Assembly: GCA_029204225.1 (NCBI GenBank)
Contig: CM055106.1
Span: 36,864,361 to 36,928,360 of the forward strand
Reading direction: 5' to 3'
Length of the DNA stretch: 64,000 bases
Source of the DNA: Diphasiastrum complanatum
Lineage: Eukaryota; Streptophyta; Lycopodiopsida; Lycopodiales; Lycopodiaceae
The translations under genes were made by a program, and so were the position numbers. Each line of letters starts with the position of its first letter. Within the stretch, counting starts at the first letter, position 1. Shown here one piece after another: positions 22,666 through 34,249 of the stretch. Below the pieces are notes generated by a model, which made no database searches, was not told where the DNA came from, and saw only the letters and a program-made list of their open reading frames with translations.

Positions 22666-23992
22666 GGTTTTGGGATGGCCTTAAAACAAAGAGGCGGTCT
22701 CCTCCAATTGCCATATCAGCAATTGGGCCTGTCCCCTTACCTTTGCTCTTCTTTGTTGTCACTCTGCAGCTCTCGACAATCCTCGCTCTCTCCCCGTTTG
22801 AACAGCTGCAGCAGTAGACGTGCACGCCATCGCCATGGCTACAGTACAGCTGCGATCCATTCACTGCAAGCTTCGAGTAGCAGCACCCTTCTCCTCCGCT
22901 CTTCAGCAGCTTTCGGGAGTATTTCATGCCCCAGTTGGGCTCCCTGCATGACACCCTCATATCGATGAAGCCCACCTGCTCGGCCTGGTTTACCACGCAG
23001 ATAGTTGAGCTTTCTTCCATGGCAACTGCATCTGTCAGCAGATGGATTGTGTGCTTGAATTGCCGGGTTGAATCGGTCCATGCCCAGATCTTATCTCTGC
23101 TTCTGGGGTCGAGCAGGCACAAGTATGTGTCATCGCTGTGCGGCGAGAGTGAAGCTATGAGCAGCAGATTGCTCCCTGGAAGCCACTGCAGCTTGCTAGC
23201 ATCTCCAAATGGCCATCCGGAGCTATCACGTAAGAAATCTGCGTGTTGTCCTGTGGTGGAGTCCCAGACTGCGATGCCCTGATCTAGGCCGCGGCCTCTG
23301 CAGCTTGCATAGACATGACGGTCGCTACATGCAAGTGCTAGGGCTGTGAAGTTGCTCGTTTGATCGCCATAGGGAAGGCGATATTTATTAATTGATTTCG
23401 CTGTGTTGGTGTTGAATGATGCCATGCCGCCGATCTGATCGGTTAGCTCGTAAGTGCAGATGATGATCCGTTCGGGATTCAGATAGCCCACGTCGTTGAC
23501 GCTCAGATAATCCAAGTTGAGAGGCCGCTGCTCCTCCATCGTCCAGTCGTAGACATGAACCACGCTTCCACGAGCAACGCAGCAGCCTCCTTCGGACGAT
23601 GCCCTTATGAATGTTCCATCGCTGGTGGACTCGTCGCCGTGGATGGACTGCTTCCATCTCAAACGGTTTCCATCCAGTCCTCCACGTTGATTTTCCCGAA
23701 CACAATCCAGGACGCCAAAGAACGTGGCCTCTCGACATAGAGCTTTCTCTGACATGACTTTGGGAATCTCAAGTTCTCCTGTACGCAGCAGTTGCAACAG
23801 AACCGAGAAATAAGCTGGATCTCTGTCAATAAATATTTCTTTTGACGTCACATCTGAATCATTATTCTGCTGCTTTTGAATCAGTTTGGCCAACAGGCTA
23901 TTCTTGCCTCCAATTTCTATCGTACTCATTGTGGTTACGAAGACTGTTCCTCCAACATTCAAGCTTATCTTCTCATGCTCCGCCATTGACAT
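22598..23992 (-). CDS. BTB (T1/KCTD-type) domain protein with WD40/YVTN-like repeats
   Basis: An uninterrupted 464-codon ORF with no intron. Residues about 8-105 form a potassium-channel-tetramerisation type BTB domain: ISLNVGGTVFVTTMSTIE, then IFIDRDPAYFSVLLQLLRTG and EKALCREATFFGV. Residues about 125-460 read as a beta-propeller with blade-like strands ending in W or VWD (GIAVWDSTTGQ, KIWAWTDSTRQF, GFIDMRVSCREPNWG, RFDIWETPYLP). This layout is that of plant BTB/POZ proteins with a WD40/YVTN-like C-terminus, presumed substrate adaptors of CUL3 ubiquitin ligases by analogy. Start: ATG 23992 is followed two codons later by a second ATG; either could serve. Lys-rich SKGKG motifs occur twice near the C-terminus. 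GC content is clearly higher than the flanks, which supports a real gene. Confidence 0.9.
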   Translation of the reverse strand: MSMAEHEKISLNVGGTVFVTTMSTIEIGGKNSLLAKLIQKQQNNDSDVTSKEIFIDRDPAYFSVLLQLLRTGELEIPKVMSEKALCREATFFGVLDCVRENQRGGLDGNRLRWKQSIHGDESTSDGTFIRASSEGGCCVARGSVVHVYDWTMEEQRPLNLDYLSVNDVGYLNPERIIICTYELTDQIGGMASFNTNTAKSINKYRLPYGDQTSNFTALALACSDRHVYASCRGRGLDQGIAVWDSTTGQHADFLRDSSGWPFGDASKLQWLPGSNLLLIASLSPHSDDTYLCLLDPRSRDKIWAWTDSTRQFKHTIHLLTDAVAMEESSTICVVNQAEQVGFIDMRVSCREPNWGMKYSRKLLKSGGEGCCYSKLAVNGSQLYCSHGDGVHVYCCSCSNGERARIVESCRVTTKKSKGKGTGPIADMAIGGDRLFVLRPSQNRFDIWETPYLPNEDKSKGKGDE

Positions 23993-24077
23993 CCAGTTGA
24001 ACTACGCTGAAAACAACGCCTAGGGGAAATGGGACACAACCAGACTGATCTCCAAGCACAATTGCTGCAGACTCAAG

Positions 24078-24088
24078 CCTTTATAAGA
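24078..24088 (-). promoter_or_regulatory. TATA box of the BTB gene
   Basis: On the minus strand CTTATAAAGGC lies about 90 bp upstream of the ATG at 23992, the right distance for a plant core promoter with a 5' leader of roughly 60 bp. Confidence 0.5.
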
Positions 24089-24099
24089 CTGATCTGAAG

Positions 24100-25185
24100 C
24101 GAAGTTAGATGATGGGATCAAGCCTAATAAACAGGATCGGGAGGGTAGCAGATCAAGTTTCAACTACATATTCAAGTTGTAACGCTGCAGCAAATCATCT
24201 GCAACTCGTATGCTTGAGACGAGCAAGCGAAAATCATAGTCGGCAAAAGGGTTTGAGCAACTATTGATCAATCACAGGCTGAGCCACTGCTCAGCAGCAA
24301 CGAAATATTATGAATCAAATCCAGCTTCAATCTGCTGCAGAGCGTGGATCAGCAGCTGCAACATCTTAGTCCCATATTCATCTCCCCGTCCATTCTACCC
24401 AAAGCAGCTGAATTGGCATCACCCAAGCAAGCAGCAAGATCAGTTCTCTAAATTAGACCAATTCCTGTAAAGATGAAGACTGAAGATATATGTTGACATT
24501 GTCCACGCATATCTGTAGAATGTATGTACAGACATAGAATACAAGAGGTCAGATTTTCACAACCACATACAAGCATTAATCTAAAACTCAGCTTAGATGC
24601 AAGTGTAGAGATAAGTAAAAAAAAATCAGTTAACTACTCAAATTGTATTCTTATGTGGATCTTTGATTTTGGAATCCATGCTAAGAATATAAATTTTAAA
24701 ATTAGTGGTGCATATTGTTTCATGTTAGAAATTTTCAAAATTGTAGATTAGATTCAATTGACTAATTCAATGCTAGATAAAATAATTCTTTTCTAGAACC
24801 ATATGCATTGATAGTGTTATTATTGAACGCTAGCACTTGTTGTTGGGAAACGCTGAATCTGATCAAATGAAATGTGGAATGATTCGTTTCCTTTGTGCAA
24901 TGTGTTGTGCCTATCAGATTCAAACTCTGAATATCTCTAGAGTTTTACTTGATCCTAGCTTTGAAATCATAAGGATCCATACAATTGCCTCATGGTGGTT
25001 GCACATCATTGTCTACCGAAACTGCTTGTAGAATATTCTTAGAGATGTCATCTTACGTCGTTGCTCATAAGTCTTCGTTTCCCTTTCACAATGCCTCGTA
25101 ACAACCTTTCTTTGAGCTCATTATGGGCAACTTTGTAATGCCTCGTAATAGCCTTTCATACAGCTCATTATGATGGGTGACTTAA
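24100..25185. other. BTB gene upstream region and unassigned sequence
   Basis: The first 300 bases are rich in CAGCAG/CTGCTG words and presumably carry the BTB gene promoter. The rest is AT-rich with no recognisable gene. Near 25090 and 25136 the phrase ATGCCTCGTAA(C/T)A is repeated, a small duplication just before the CACTA array. Confidence 0.4.
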
Positions 25186-26475
25186 AAAACCCGCCCCTAA
25201 ATTACATCTTTAAAATGTTTAATTCACAAGGTGTGTGCGCATGTGTGCGTGCTTGTGTGTGTATTTTTGTATGTATGTATAATACATATAGTATAGTGAC
25301 CCCATGCATTAATCCTATATGTATATGGTACACATGTTAAATGAAATTTTCATTGCATGTATTTTAGGGGTGGAAAAGCCCGCCCCTAAATTACGTCTTT
25401 AAAATTTTAAATTCACAAGGTGTGTGTATATGCGTACGTGTGTGTATTTTTGTATGTATGTATATATAATATACATATATTATAGTGACCCCATGCATTA
25501 ATCCTATATGTATATAATGTAATTTTCATTGCATGTTCTTTAGGGGCGAGAGAAAACCCACCCCTAATGACACTTCATAAGGGGCAGGAAAAAACTCGCC
25601 CCTTAATGACAGTTGATAAGGGGCAAGAAAAAACCCGCCCCTAATGACACTTCATTAGGGCAAGAAAAAACCTGCCCCTAAATTACATCTTTAAAATGTT
25701 AAATTCACAAGATGTGTGTGTGCGCGTGCGTGCGTGTGTATTTTTGTATGTATGTATGTACAGTACATGTAGTATAGTGACCCCATGCATTAATCCTATA
25801 TGTATAAGGTACACATGTTGAATGAAATTTTCATTGCATGTATTTTAGAGGTGGAAAAAAATCCGCCCCTAATGACACTTGATAAGGGGCAAGAAAAATC
25901 TCACCCCTAATGACACTTCATTAGGGGCAAGAAAAAACCCGCTCCTAAATTACATTTTTGAAATTTTAATTTCACAAGCTGTGTGTTTGTGTGTGTGTGT
26001 GTATAGTACATACAATATAGTGACCCCATGCATTAATCCTATATGTATATGTATATGGTACACATGTATAAATAAAATTTTCATTGCATATATTTTAGGG
26101 GCGGGAAAAACCCCGCCCCTAATGACACTTCATAAGGGGCAGGAAAAAACATGCCCCTAATGACACTTTATAAGGGGTAAGAAAAAACCCGCCCCTAAAT
26201 TACATTTTTAAAATTTTAAATTCACAACGTGTGTGTGTACACGTGCGTGCATGCATGTGTGTGATTTTTGTATGTATGTATGTATAGTCCTATATGTATA
26301 TGGTACACATGTTAAATGGAATTTTCATTGCATGTATTTTAGGGGTGGGAAAAAAGCCGCCCCTGATGACACTCCATAAGGGGCAAGGAAAAACCCAACC
26401 CTAATGATACTTTATTAGGGGTAGGAAAAAACCCACCCCTAAATTTCATCTTTAAAATTTTACATTCACAAGATG

Positions 26476-26509
<34 letters not shown>

Positions 26510-26849
26510 ATAGTATATAAATAATGTTAAAATGCATTTGTGTAGTAGTACATATATAAATAAAATGTATGCACTTAAGATTGACTTTGAGCTATTTCCA
26601 ATGAAATCCAGATCACACATGCATGTATACAAATGAAGGGGCGCAATACAAATCTTGCCCCTGATAGCTGCTTCTTATGCACAAAGAGGGGCACATATAA
26701 TATCCTGCCCCTTCTAGCCACCCTTGATGCAGAAATAAGGGGCACATTTTATATCTCGTTCCTACTTGATGCCCTTGATGTAAAAATAAGGGGCACTTTA
26801 TTTATCCTACCCCTTATGGCTACTCCAAATGACATGTTTTCTTGTAGTG
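25186..26849 (-). mobile_element. CACTA transposon end with a six-copy subterminal tandem array
   Basis: The minus-strand terminus at 26849 is CACTACAAGAAAACATGTCA; CTG follows as possible target duplication. Six tandem units can be aligned on the phrase AATTCACAAG(G/A)TGTGTG at 25221, 25410, 25702, 25969, 26219 and 26462 (spacing 189-292 bp). Each unit has a (TG)n stretch, the phrase GTGACCCCATGCATTAATCC (in four of them), TATATGTATA, TTTTCATTGCATGTA, and one to three hairpins of the form TTAGGGGCGGG, A5-6, CCCGCCCCTAA. Near the terminus the same G-rich word becomes AAGGGGCA. The opposite end and a transposase were not found, so it is a terminal fragment or a non-autonomous element. Confidence 0.8.
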
Positions 26850-27052
26850 CTGGTCGGCCTGTTATGCTCACCCACATACCCTTTCTAGACTCTTGTTGCC
26901 TCTAGAATAGCTCAAATGTATGGTGGAGTCTAGGGAGCAAAATAATCGAGCAACATCTTTCTGGCATTGATATTAAAGAGAGTGCTTGATTCAAAAAGTT
27001 CATCAAATTTAGAGATTTTTTTGTTGTTCTTGCTGCTATTTTTATGTTTAAT

Positions 27053-29088
27053 TGTGGTGACACGGTTTTGGCAATTAGTTAATGGTTTTAACCTTTAATT
27101 GTTAAATTCTAAGTCTTTCTGCTTACCGAAGTGCACAACTTAAGAGATATTTAATGTTTTGTGTACTAAAATTGCTTTTATGGCACTAAGGCTTTTTTGT
27201 CGCTTAATCTTTGGCATACGACTATGCCTAGCCTTTACTTTTTTAAGTGATATCTGAACGACATAGTCTATACAAAGACCATTTGTAATTTAATACTGAG
27301 GTAATGCTCATGTAAGACAAAAGTTTATTCGAAAAATCATTGGTTAAAGAAGGCATGAAACCAGTTGGCATTCTCGCATTATTCGGCTTTGTGGAGAGTC
27401 AAGCTTCAATGGCAATTTTAGCGGCTGACTATAACCCGCCATCTTCGCATTTCCTAAGGGCAAACTGCTATTTTCAAAGGCAAGGCACTACAAATCTGAA
27501 GGGCCATTGTCGCACATTTCGCACTATTCAGGATTTTCACAGCCTTGTTCATTCTTTAGTGCCTACCTCGGAGCACCTCCACGCAGCCAGAGCCTCCCTC
27601 CTTCGCATTTCTTGAGGCAACTGTCGTACACCTCTCTCTCTCTTCGAATTACTTTAGGGCAGTATGCCTTCATGGCTGTAGCCCACCTTTGCACTTCTTT
27701 TTTTCTCAGGGCAGCGAAGAGAGGTTGTTCTTCATGCCGGTCAGCGATCCCTAGCAGCCATCGCATCTCCAAGAGGCAGTTCCAGCGCATTGATTTTTTA
27801 TGGCACATTTCTCACACATGGCAATGAAGGACCCCTTCCACACAGCCAGCACTCATTGTTCTTTGTAAATTATCTTCTATAAACAGTTATGAGGACCTCC
27901 AGCTCATTTCAGAGGGCAAGCAAACAGATCTTCTACACGACAGTTCTGGAGGCAGATTTGGTTGCACCTCTGATTTCCAGTGGCAGCCCACTTCATTTAG
28001 CCTTCATTCACCTCTTCTTATATGTAGGGCAACGTTCTAATTAGTGGCCATCTATCAGATTCGTGGCAGCCTCCAGTGCACTCCAAAGTTGGTTGTAGAT
28101 TCAAGGCAGTTTGCAGATGGCCAACGACCCTCATTCATCTTCGACCTGACTATTTTTCCTTACTTGAGCCATCAACCCTGCTTTCTAACTGTTGATCCTA
28201 CTGTGGCAGTATGCTATTGGCTTGTGAAAGCCCTGTTCCATATGTAAAATACTGATTTGCTCTCATTCTTGAAGCAGTTGCAGAGCCCTCTTCTCTCTAG
28301 CACGGATCTCTTTGGCTATATTATGCCAGTCTTATGCCATTGTAATTCATTCAAACACAATGTAGAACAGAGGCTTAGAAGCTGTTTTGGTGCTTTAATG
28401 TAGATTTACTGCTTTTGCTATTCATCTACAAGTTCAGAACCTTTGTGTTCTCAGATTCTTGTATAGAGGTGTAGCAACCCCTCTTCTTTGCAGTGTCTAG
28501 ACTGTAATGAATATATCTTTGTACTTTGCAAATGGTGAATACAGATAATGTGAATCTTAGTGTTCTGATTTCTACTGTGAATACCTTCTATGCTTTTCAT
28601 GGTGATTCATTTTGGTAATAGAAAGTTTATGGCACTGTATTGTTTGTGCCTATACATAGTGTTTGGACAAGAATTGATTAGTGAAGTGTCTCTAGCCTTC
28701 AATCTTGTGATTTGTGTAGGTCATAGGAGTTAGATTCATAATAAGCTACTGTCAAGATAATGGAAACACTGTGTGGCTTTCCCTTTTGCCGAAGTATTTG
28801 CTTTCTTTTTTTCACTCCCATTTGAATATGAAAACCATAATGAAGTATTCAGTATTTTTCTCCTGGGTGTTTGTTTTCTTTATACGGTTGTACTGGCAGC
28901 CCCTTGTGGAAACATCTGTTGATGACCAGTTTGCAATCACTTTTCCTCTCCACGCCATTCATTCTTAGTTATTTCTGGTTTGCACTAATAATGACAGCAT
29001 TAGCCTTTTTATTGCTCTCTAGTAGGAACGATACCCGTTTATACTACAAATATCAATCATTTTGCTGTTGGTATGCCGCGACATATAC
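27053..29088 (+). mobile_element. 5' LTR of a non-coding two-LTR retroelement
   Basis: It starts TGTGGTGACACGGTTTTGG and ends shortly before a primer-site-like sequence TTGGTGTCGTTGCCGGGGA (29094-29112), which resembles the TGGCGCCGTTGCCGGGGA primer site of Tat/Athila gypsy elements. The first about 600 bp are repeated, collinear and highly similar, at 29855-30493. No open frame with a domain lies in it; a short ORF 27340-27615 also occurs in the second copy and follows the repeat. The exact 3' end of the LTR is uncertain by about 10 bp. Confidence 0.7.
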
Positions 29089-29854
29089 CAATTTTGGTGT
29101 CGTTGCCGGGGAGCAATGCCAAATAGGATGTTCTGTCATTACTCTGATTTTTGTTTGTATTTTTCAGATTCACAGGTTATTGTTCTGGTTCTTCAAGCAT
29201 TTCAGAAGAGGAACAGCAAAATCTGAGTTTCGACCACCCTGACTCGTCATTTCACTTTTGATTTTCTATTTTCGATTTTTGGTAGAGTTCTTAAAGTTGT
29301 TTACAGTTTGTAAAATGTGTTTAGTTCTTGTTATGTACAGTCTGAAGATTCTGTTGTTATGTCCAATAATCTCTTGGTTTTCCGTAAGCAAATTTTGATT
29401 CATGCTTTTCCAAGAGATGGTTCTATTCTATTTTGTTTTGGTTCTCTATTTACATGATCTTCAAGCTAAAATAAAAGCTTGTTCTAAGGCTTTGGTGCCG
29501 TCCAAGATGTGCTGATGTTGTCTAAAGACTGTTGCTGACAAATGCTGATCTTTCTATGTTCTGTTCATAGTTAACGATTTGTTGGTGTTGCTATCCAAAA
29601 TCACATTATTTAAATGATGCAGAGCCAAGTTTTTTAAAGCTGATTTTCTGTTCTGCATATGCTCATAACTATGTCAAATGGTGCTTACTTTTGGAAGTAT
29701 TATATGCTGAAGTTTTATTTGGTGAAGACTGCACAATCAAGGCTTTGGCTTGTCAAAGGCTGCAGACTGTGGCAAGTCAGATTCTCTTCAAAGCTTCGAC
29801 AATGGTTCCTATTCTCAGTGTTTGCGAGCCGCTGCACACTTGAGGAGGGGGACA
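29089..29854 (+). mobile_element. Internal region of the same element, about 0.77 kb, non-coding
   Basis: Between the primer site and a clean polypurine tract GAGGAGGGGGACA (29842-29854) there is only about 0.75 kb, with no gag or pol motif. An LTR of about 2 kb with so short an interior makes this a non-autonomous LTR element (TRIM/LARD-like by structure), dependent on proteins made elsewhere. Confidence 0.65.
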
Positions 29855-30493
29855 TGTGGTGACCCGGTTTTGGCAATTAGTTAATGGTTTTAGCCTTTGA
29901 TTGTTAAATTCTAAGTCTTTCTACTTACCGAAGTGCACAACAAACTCTTAAGAGATATTTAATGTTTTGTGTACTAAAATTGCTTTTATGGCACTAAGGC
30001 TTTCTGGGCGCTTAATCTCTGGCATACGGCTATGCCTACCCTTTACTTTTTACAGTGATATCTGAACGACATAGTCTATACAAAGACCATTTGTAATTTA
30101 ATACTGAGGTAATGCTCATGTAAGACAAAAGGTTATTCAAATCATTGGTTAAAGAAGGCATGAAACCAGCTGGCATTCTCGCATTATTCGGCTTTGTGTG
30201 AGAGTCAAGTTTCAATGGCAGTTTTAGCAGCTGACTATAACCCGCTAGGTTCACATTTCCTAAGGGCAAACTGCTATTTTCAAAGGCAAGGCACTACAAA
30301 TCTGAAGGGCCATTGTCGCACATTTCACACTATTTGGGATTTTCAGAGCCTCGTTCATTCTTTAGTGCCTACCTCGGAGCACTTCCACGCAGCCAGAGCC
30401 TCCCACCTTCGCATTTCTTGAGGCAACTGTCGCACACCTCTCTCTCTCTTTGAATTATTGTAGGGCAATATGCCTTCGTGGCTGTAGCCCACC
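29855..30493 (+). mobile_element. 3' LTR of the same element, truncated
   Basis: It begins TGTGGTGACCCGG directly after the polypurine tract and follows the 5' LTR through CTGTAGCCCACCTT, then diverges at about 30493. One indel is seen: ACAAACTCTTAAGAG here against ACTTAAGAG in the first copy. The remaining 1.4 kb of this LTR is missing, replaced by unrelated sequence. Confidence 0.75.
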
Positions 30494-30773
30494 TTCGATA
30501 TTATTGGAGAGTGGGGGCCTTCTTAGAGGGCGCACTATTATCCCTCCCAGTTGGGCCCTACCCATTGGAAGCTTCCTTTTAGGGCTTCCTCTAGGCTAGA
30601 AGTAGGGAATTTGTGTCATTTGCTACTCAGCTAATGATATTGATCTCTCTCTTTAGTCTCCTTAGTATCTCTTTCCTGCTTTCTAGGGTTAAGTCTTGCT
30701 TATGTGATGCTTTCATAGATTAGCTCTAGATCAGTTGTGGTTGCATTCATAACTGAAGATTAGCCTTGGAATA
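30494..30773. other. Unassigned sequence between truncated LTR and tandem array
   Basis: No gene or repeat identified. It may belong to the element that carries the tandem array at 30774. Confidence 0.35.
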
Positions 30774-31762
30774 GGCTTCGGCGACAAGTGGCCCGTTGAG
30801 TTATTAAACTAGTCGAAATTGTCCGGATTTCCAGACGGTGCAAGGCCCTAGGTTTGCAAATCCGATACGGATCTGATGGAGCCATTCATGCCCACTTCCG
30901 ACATCGTCTGGTCAAGACAATCATTCTTTCCAAGAAAAACGCTTTTGGAGGAATGGAATTGACCTACTTTGAAAATGGTTGATTTTCTTCAAACGACGTC
31001 AGTTTCTCGTATCGTCTGATCCAACCAGTCAGCAACGTCAAGTGGAACCTGTGCAAATAGACAACACATCAAACGGGCATATAGGTATCCCGTAACCTCC
31101 CTTCAAAATTCAGCCCCGTAACGAGCTTTGGGGACAAGTGGCACGTCGAGTTACTAAACTGGTAGGAATAGTTCTAATTTCCAGCAGACGGGGGTTGGTT
31201 TGCAAACCCAATATGGACCCGATGGAGCCATTCATGCCCAATTCTGACATTGTCCAGTCAAAACAATCATTCGTCCCTAGAAAAATGCTTTTGGAGCAAT
31301 GGAATTGACCTAGTTTGGCAATTTTCCATAAAACGGTCCATTTTCTCCAAACGGAGTTGGTTACTTGGGTCGTTTGTTTCAGCCAGTCAGCAACGTTAAA
31401 AGAAATATAACAACACATCGAATAGGCATGCAGGCAGCCTGTAACATCCGTTTGAACTTCGTCCTCAGAACAGGCTTTGGGGAAAGGTGGCCCGTCCAGT
31501 TTTGGAACTGGTTGGAATTGCTCGGATTTCCAAATGGGACATGGCCCTAAGTTTGAAAACACAATTTGATAAGGACCCGATGAGGCCATTCTTGCCCAAT
31601 TCCGATATCGTTTGCTCAAAACAATAATTTGTCCCAAGGAAAACGCCTTTAGGGCAATGGAACTGACCTACTTTGGCAATTTTCCAAGATCGAGGGAAAC
31701 CTGTGGGAATAGACACCACATCGAACAGGCATACAAGTAGCCCGTAACATCCGTTCGAACTT
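30774..31762. repeat. Tandem repeat, unit about 349 bp, almost three copies
   Basis: Units begin with GGCTTCGGCGACAAGTGGCC (30774), GCTTTGGGGACAAGTGGCAC (31122) and GGCTTTGGGGAAAGGTGGCC (31471). Each then has GGATTTCCA or AATTTCCAG, GACCCGATGGAGCCATTC or a variant, CCAATTCCGA, TTTGGAG or TTTAGGGCAATGGAA, GACCTACTTTGGCAATTTTC, ACACATCGAA and CCCGTAACATCCG. The third is shortened by about 55 bp. Similarity is high enough to align by eye without gaps over long stretches. Antisense frames in it are shadows of the repeat. Confidence 0.85.
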
Positions 31763-32299
31763 CATTGTGAGTGATCATCATGAGAGAGTGAGAGAGGAAG
31801 AGAAGGAGTATGTGTGCAACTTAGAATGGAGTAGCCAAAGGAAGAACCGAACCATTAGAGGAGTTTTGAGCTCCAAAAAGTCCCTTTAAGAATTCGTGCA
31901 AGATGTAGTTTATTTTATTAAAATATTATAACACTAATACTTTTGACTTGCCATAACTTTTTAATCATGGCTTATATGTATATCATGTAACATACCATTG
32001 GAAAGCCCTTGTCAAGCGCTTTCCAATGCACCAAACTCCGCTAAATTCGGACTTACCACTAAAAAGCTATGCCATTTTTAGTGTGGAATCAAAATGTGGA
32101 CTCAAAAGTTATGTTACGTAGATTTCAAATTTGAGTGTCTTGATGGGTCCATGTGTAAGAAAACATTGAGAAAAAATATAAAAAGAATCTTTACAAAGGG
32201 TCTTTTTTGGATTTAGACTTCCTCTAATGATTACTAAATGCAACATGAACAATTATGTGAAATGCTCAGCTTACCAAGAATCTTTGAGTTGAAGCTGTT
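31763..32299. other. No gene recognised
   Basis: Contains CATTGGAAAGCCCTTGTCAAG and its partial inverse CTTTCCAATGC close by (about 31999-32030), a small imperfect hairpin. Nothing else could be assigned. Confidence 0.35.
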
Positions 32300-32800
32300 T
32301 CAACAACTTGCTATCTGCAGAACTATTTGAGTACCAAAGCAGTCAACTCAAAGACTCCCTTCGAAGATTTCTATGGCTACAAAACCGAGTTTAAGACACC
32401 TTCGAGTGTTTGGCTATCTTTGTTATTTACACATTCTCTCTGATCTGAGAAAGAAGCTTGACCCTGTTAGCTAGAGGAGTATCTTCATTGGATACTCGAC
32501 ATCACACAAAGCATATCGAATTTTTTATGTCGAATCAAGTCGAATCTCAGTTAGTCGAGATGTTGTCTTTCTCAAGATAAATTCTTTGACTTCAAGCAGA
32601 AGCAACCAATGCAAGAGTTAATTCCAACGACTTCCATCGACCTACGACTGTTTCGACGAACATTGAAGATATCCCTATCGCACAGCAAGGAGAGTCATCA
32701 TCTCAACAACCGACTATTGTTACATTACTCTGAGACGTTTGTGAGTTTCTCTATATCGGAGTTACTAATGCAACAGTGCCTTTATTGTCTAACAAACTTA
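32300..32800 (+). pseudogene. Ty1-copia integrase C-terminus fragment
   Basis: Across two frames + reads KAVNSKTPFEDFYGYKTEFK, then HLRVFGYLCYLHILSDLRKK, FIGYSTSHKAYRIF and SRDVVF. These match the copia integrase end (KTPFExWxGxKPxxxHLRVFG, FIGYSxxxKxYRLxxP, SRDVxF). A frameshift separates the first two parts and stops occur later. Opposite in orientation to the copia at 35291-36704. Confidence 0.8.
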
Positions 32801-33492
32801 ATCTAAGTGCACAAATTGATATATCGATCTGGCCGATAAGATGGATGTTCTTTCCCAGTAATGAAATACGTACGATATGAGAATTGTCGGGATCAATTAT
32901 CCTTTTGTTATTGTATGTTGAAGTCACACTTTAATTGGTGATACCGGTCGTCGATTTCATTGAATCTCTGTTGACAATCAGTTTATGTACCAAGAACAAC
33001 AAATGAACCAAAATCATCTATAATCACATCAATAAGCAGTCCCTTTGGGGTTCGACTATCGTTTATGCTACATTTCCATACCTTTGAGATAAGTATAGTG
33101 CAATTTTTTTCATTGCTATTGCTCTCATAGTGATCTTGCTTGCATTGCTAGTGATATCCTACTTATTGCCTTCTAGTGATCTGATTTTTTTGTTGATATC
33201 TTTGTTGGACCCTTTCCATGCTCCCTAATCAGTCGGATCTAGAGGGCAAAGAAGGGATTTTGGATCTCCAACCAGGTGAGTAGTCGTGTGTAGTAACGAG
33301 TTTCAATCCAATGGGGAAAGGGTAAACGACAAAATAGGAGTTGGAATCTAGGCTCGCTAAGGTTGTAAATCTTAGCTTAGGATCTAATTGTGGAATAGCC
33401 TAGATTTGTGCATTGTTCATCTTTGATGCTTCTTCTCTTTTTGGTCTCTTTCTTGGTTTGGTTTGTTTGTTCTTATCTAGGCATCTGAAACA
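32801..33492. other. No gene recognised
   Basis: Unassigned sequence between two retroelement fragments. Confidence 0.35.
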
Positions 33493-34249
33493 TCATACCA
33501 TGCATAGAATACCATCCCCTCGGAGTTGATAAGCATACACATGTAATAAATGTGCTTTCTCACTCTTCACATAGTAGAGTGGTAAGCTATTATTGTCTTT
33601 AGCTGAATTCAGAAAAATGCTTGACGATATTACCAAGACTTCCGCTCCATCTTTTTTGGTTGAGGACTGTCCTGATGTGCTCAGAACAAAACTCCCAATA
33701 TTCGTTGAATGATTCTCTTGTTGGATTTTCATCAAATTTGACCTTTCTTCATTCTGACCTCCAACCTTATGCTCTACATTATGCCCTTGATTTTTGAACT
33801 GAGGGTTTCGTACTGGACATTCAGTGCATGGATGATCTCCATAACAATATCCACATTGTTTCGATTGAAGAATTTTTATTCTGCAGGCCTTAGGTTCGTG
33901 CTGGTCATCTTCTTGATGGTCTTGGTCAACTTTGTGACATGCCACACTTGATTCTGCCTCTTGACTCTACTGTGAGGCCATGTCTCCTCTCTTGCTCGAT
34001 TGGCTAGCATTGTTTTTTTTGGTTCCTCTGATGCCCCATCGATGATGCAGCAATAGAGTAGGGATGATCCATCATCTCCATCAAGATTTGTGTTTCCATA
34101 AGGGTGGCATCTTGACAAATTTGTACAAATGAAGTATAGGAGGCCAAGTCTGCCATGCCAGATTTGATCTCATTGATCAATCTGACATAGTAGTTTACCA
34201 TTATGGTTTCCATATGTACTTGAGACAACCATGCAAGTGGAGTCGCCAT
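33493..34249 (-). pseudogene. Retroelement gag relic with gypsy-type zinc knuckle
   Basis: Two overlapping minus-strand frames (34004-34249 and 33493-33945). The second holds CGYCYGDHPCTECPVRNPQ, a C-x2-C-x3-H-x4-C knuckle followed by P, as in Athila/Tat-type gypsy gag proteins (pattern CxxCGGxHxxxxCP). The first carries no recognised motif but is collinear. Protease and RT are absent. It could belong with another partly erased element; no LTR was matched to it. Confidence 0.5.

Noticed and set aside
22675-23740. Several + and - frames of 61-118 codons inside the BTB gene.
   Set aside because: Shadows of the 464-codon BTB frame, which has clear domain content.
25186-26510. The regularly repeated G-rich words as a CRISPR-like array.
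   Set aside because: Units are 190-290 bp with no short unique spacers, and the setting is a plant CACTA end.
27340-27615. A 91-codon frame repeated at 30194-30421 as a conserved small gene.
   Set aside because: It lies in the LTR and is shared because the LTRs are copies of each other; no recognisable domain.
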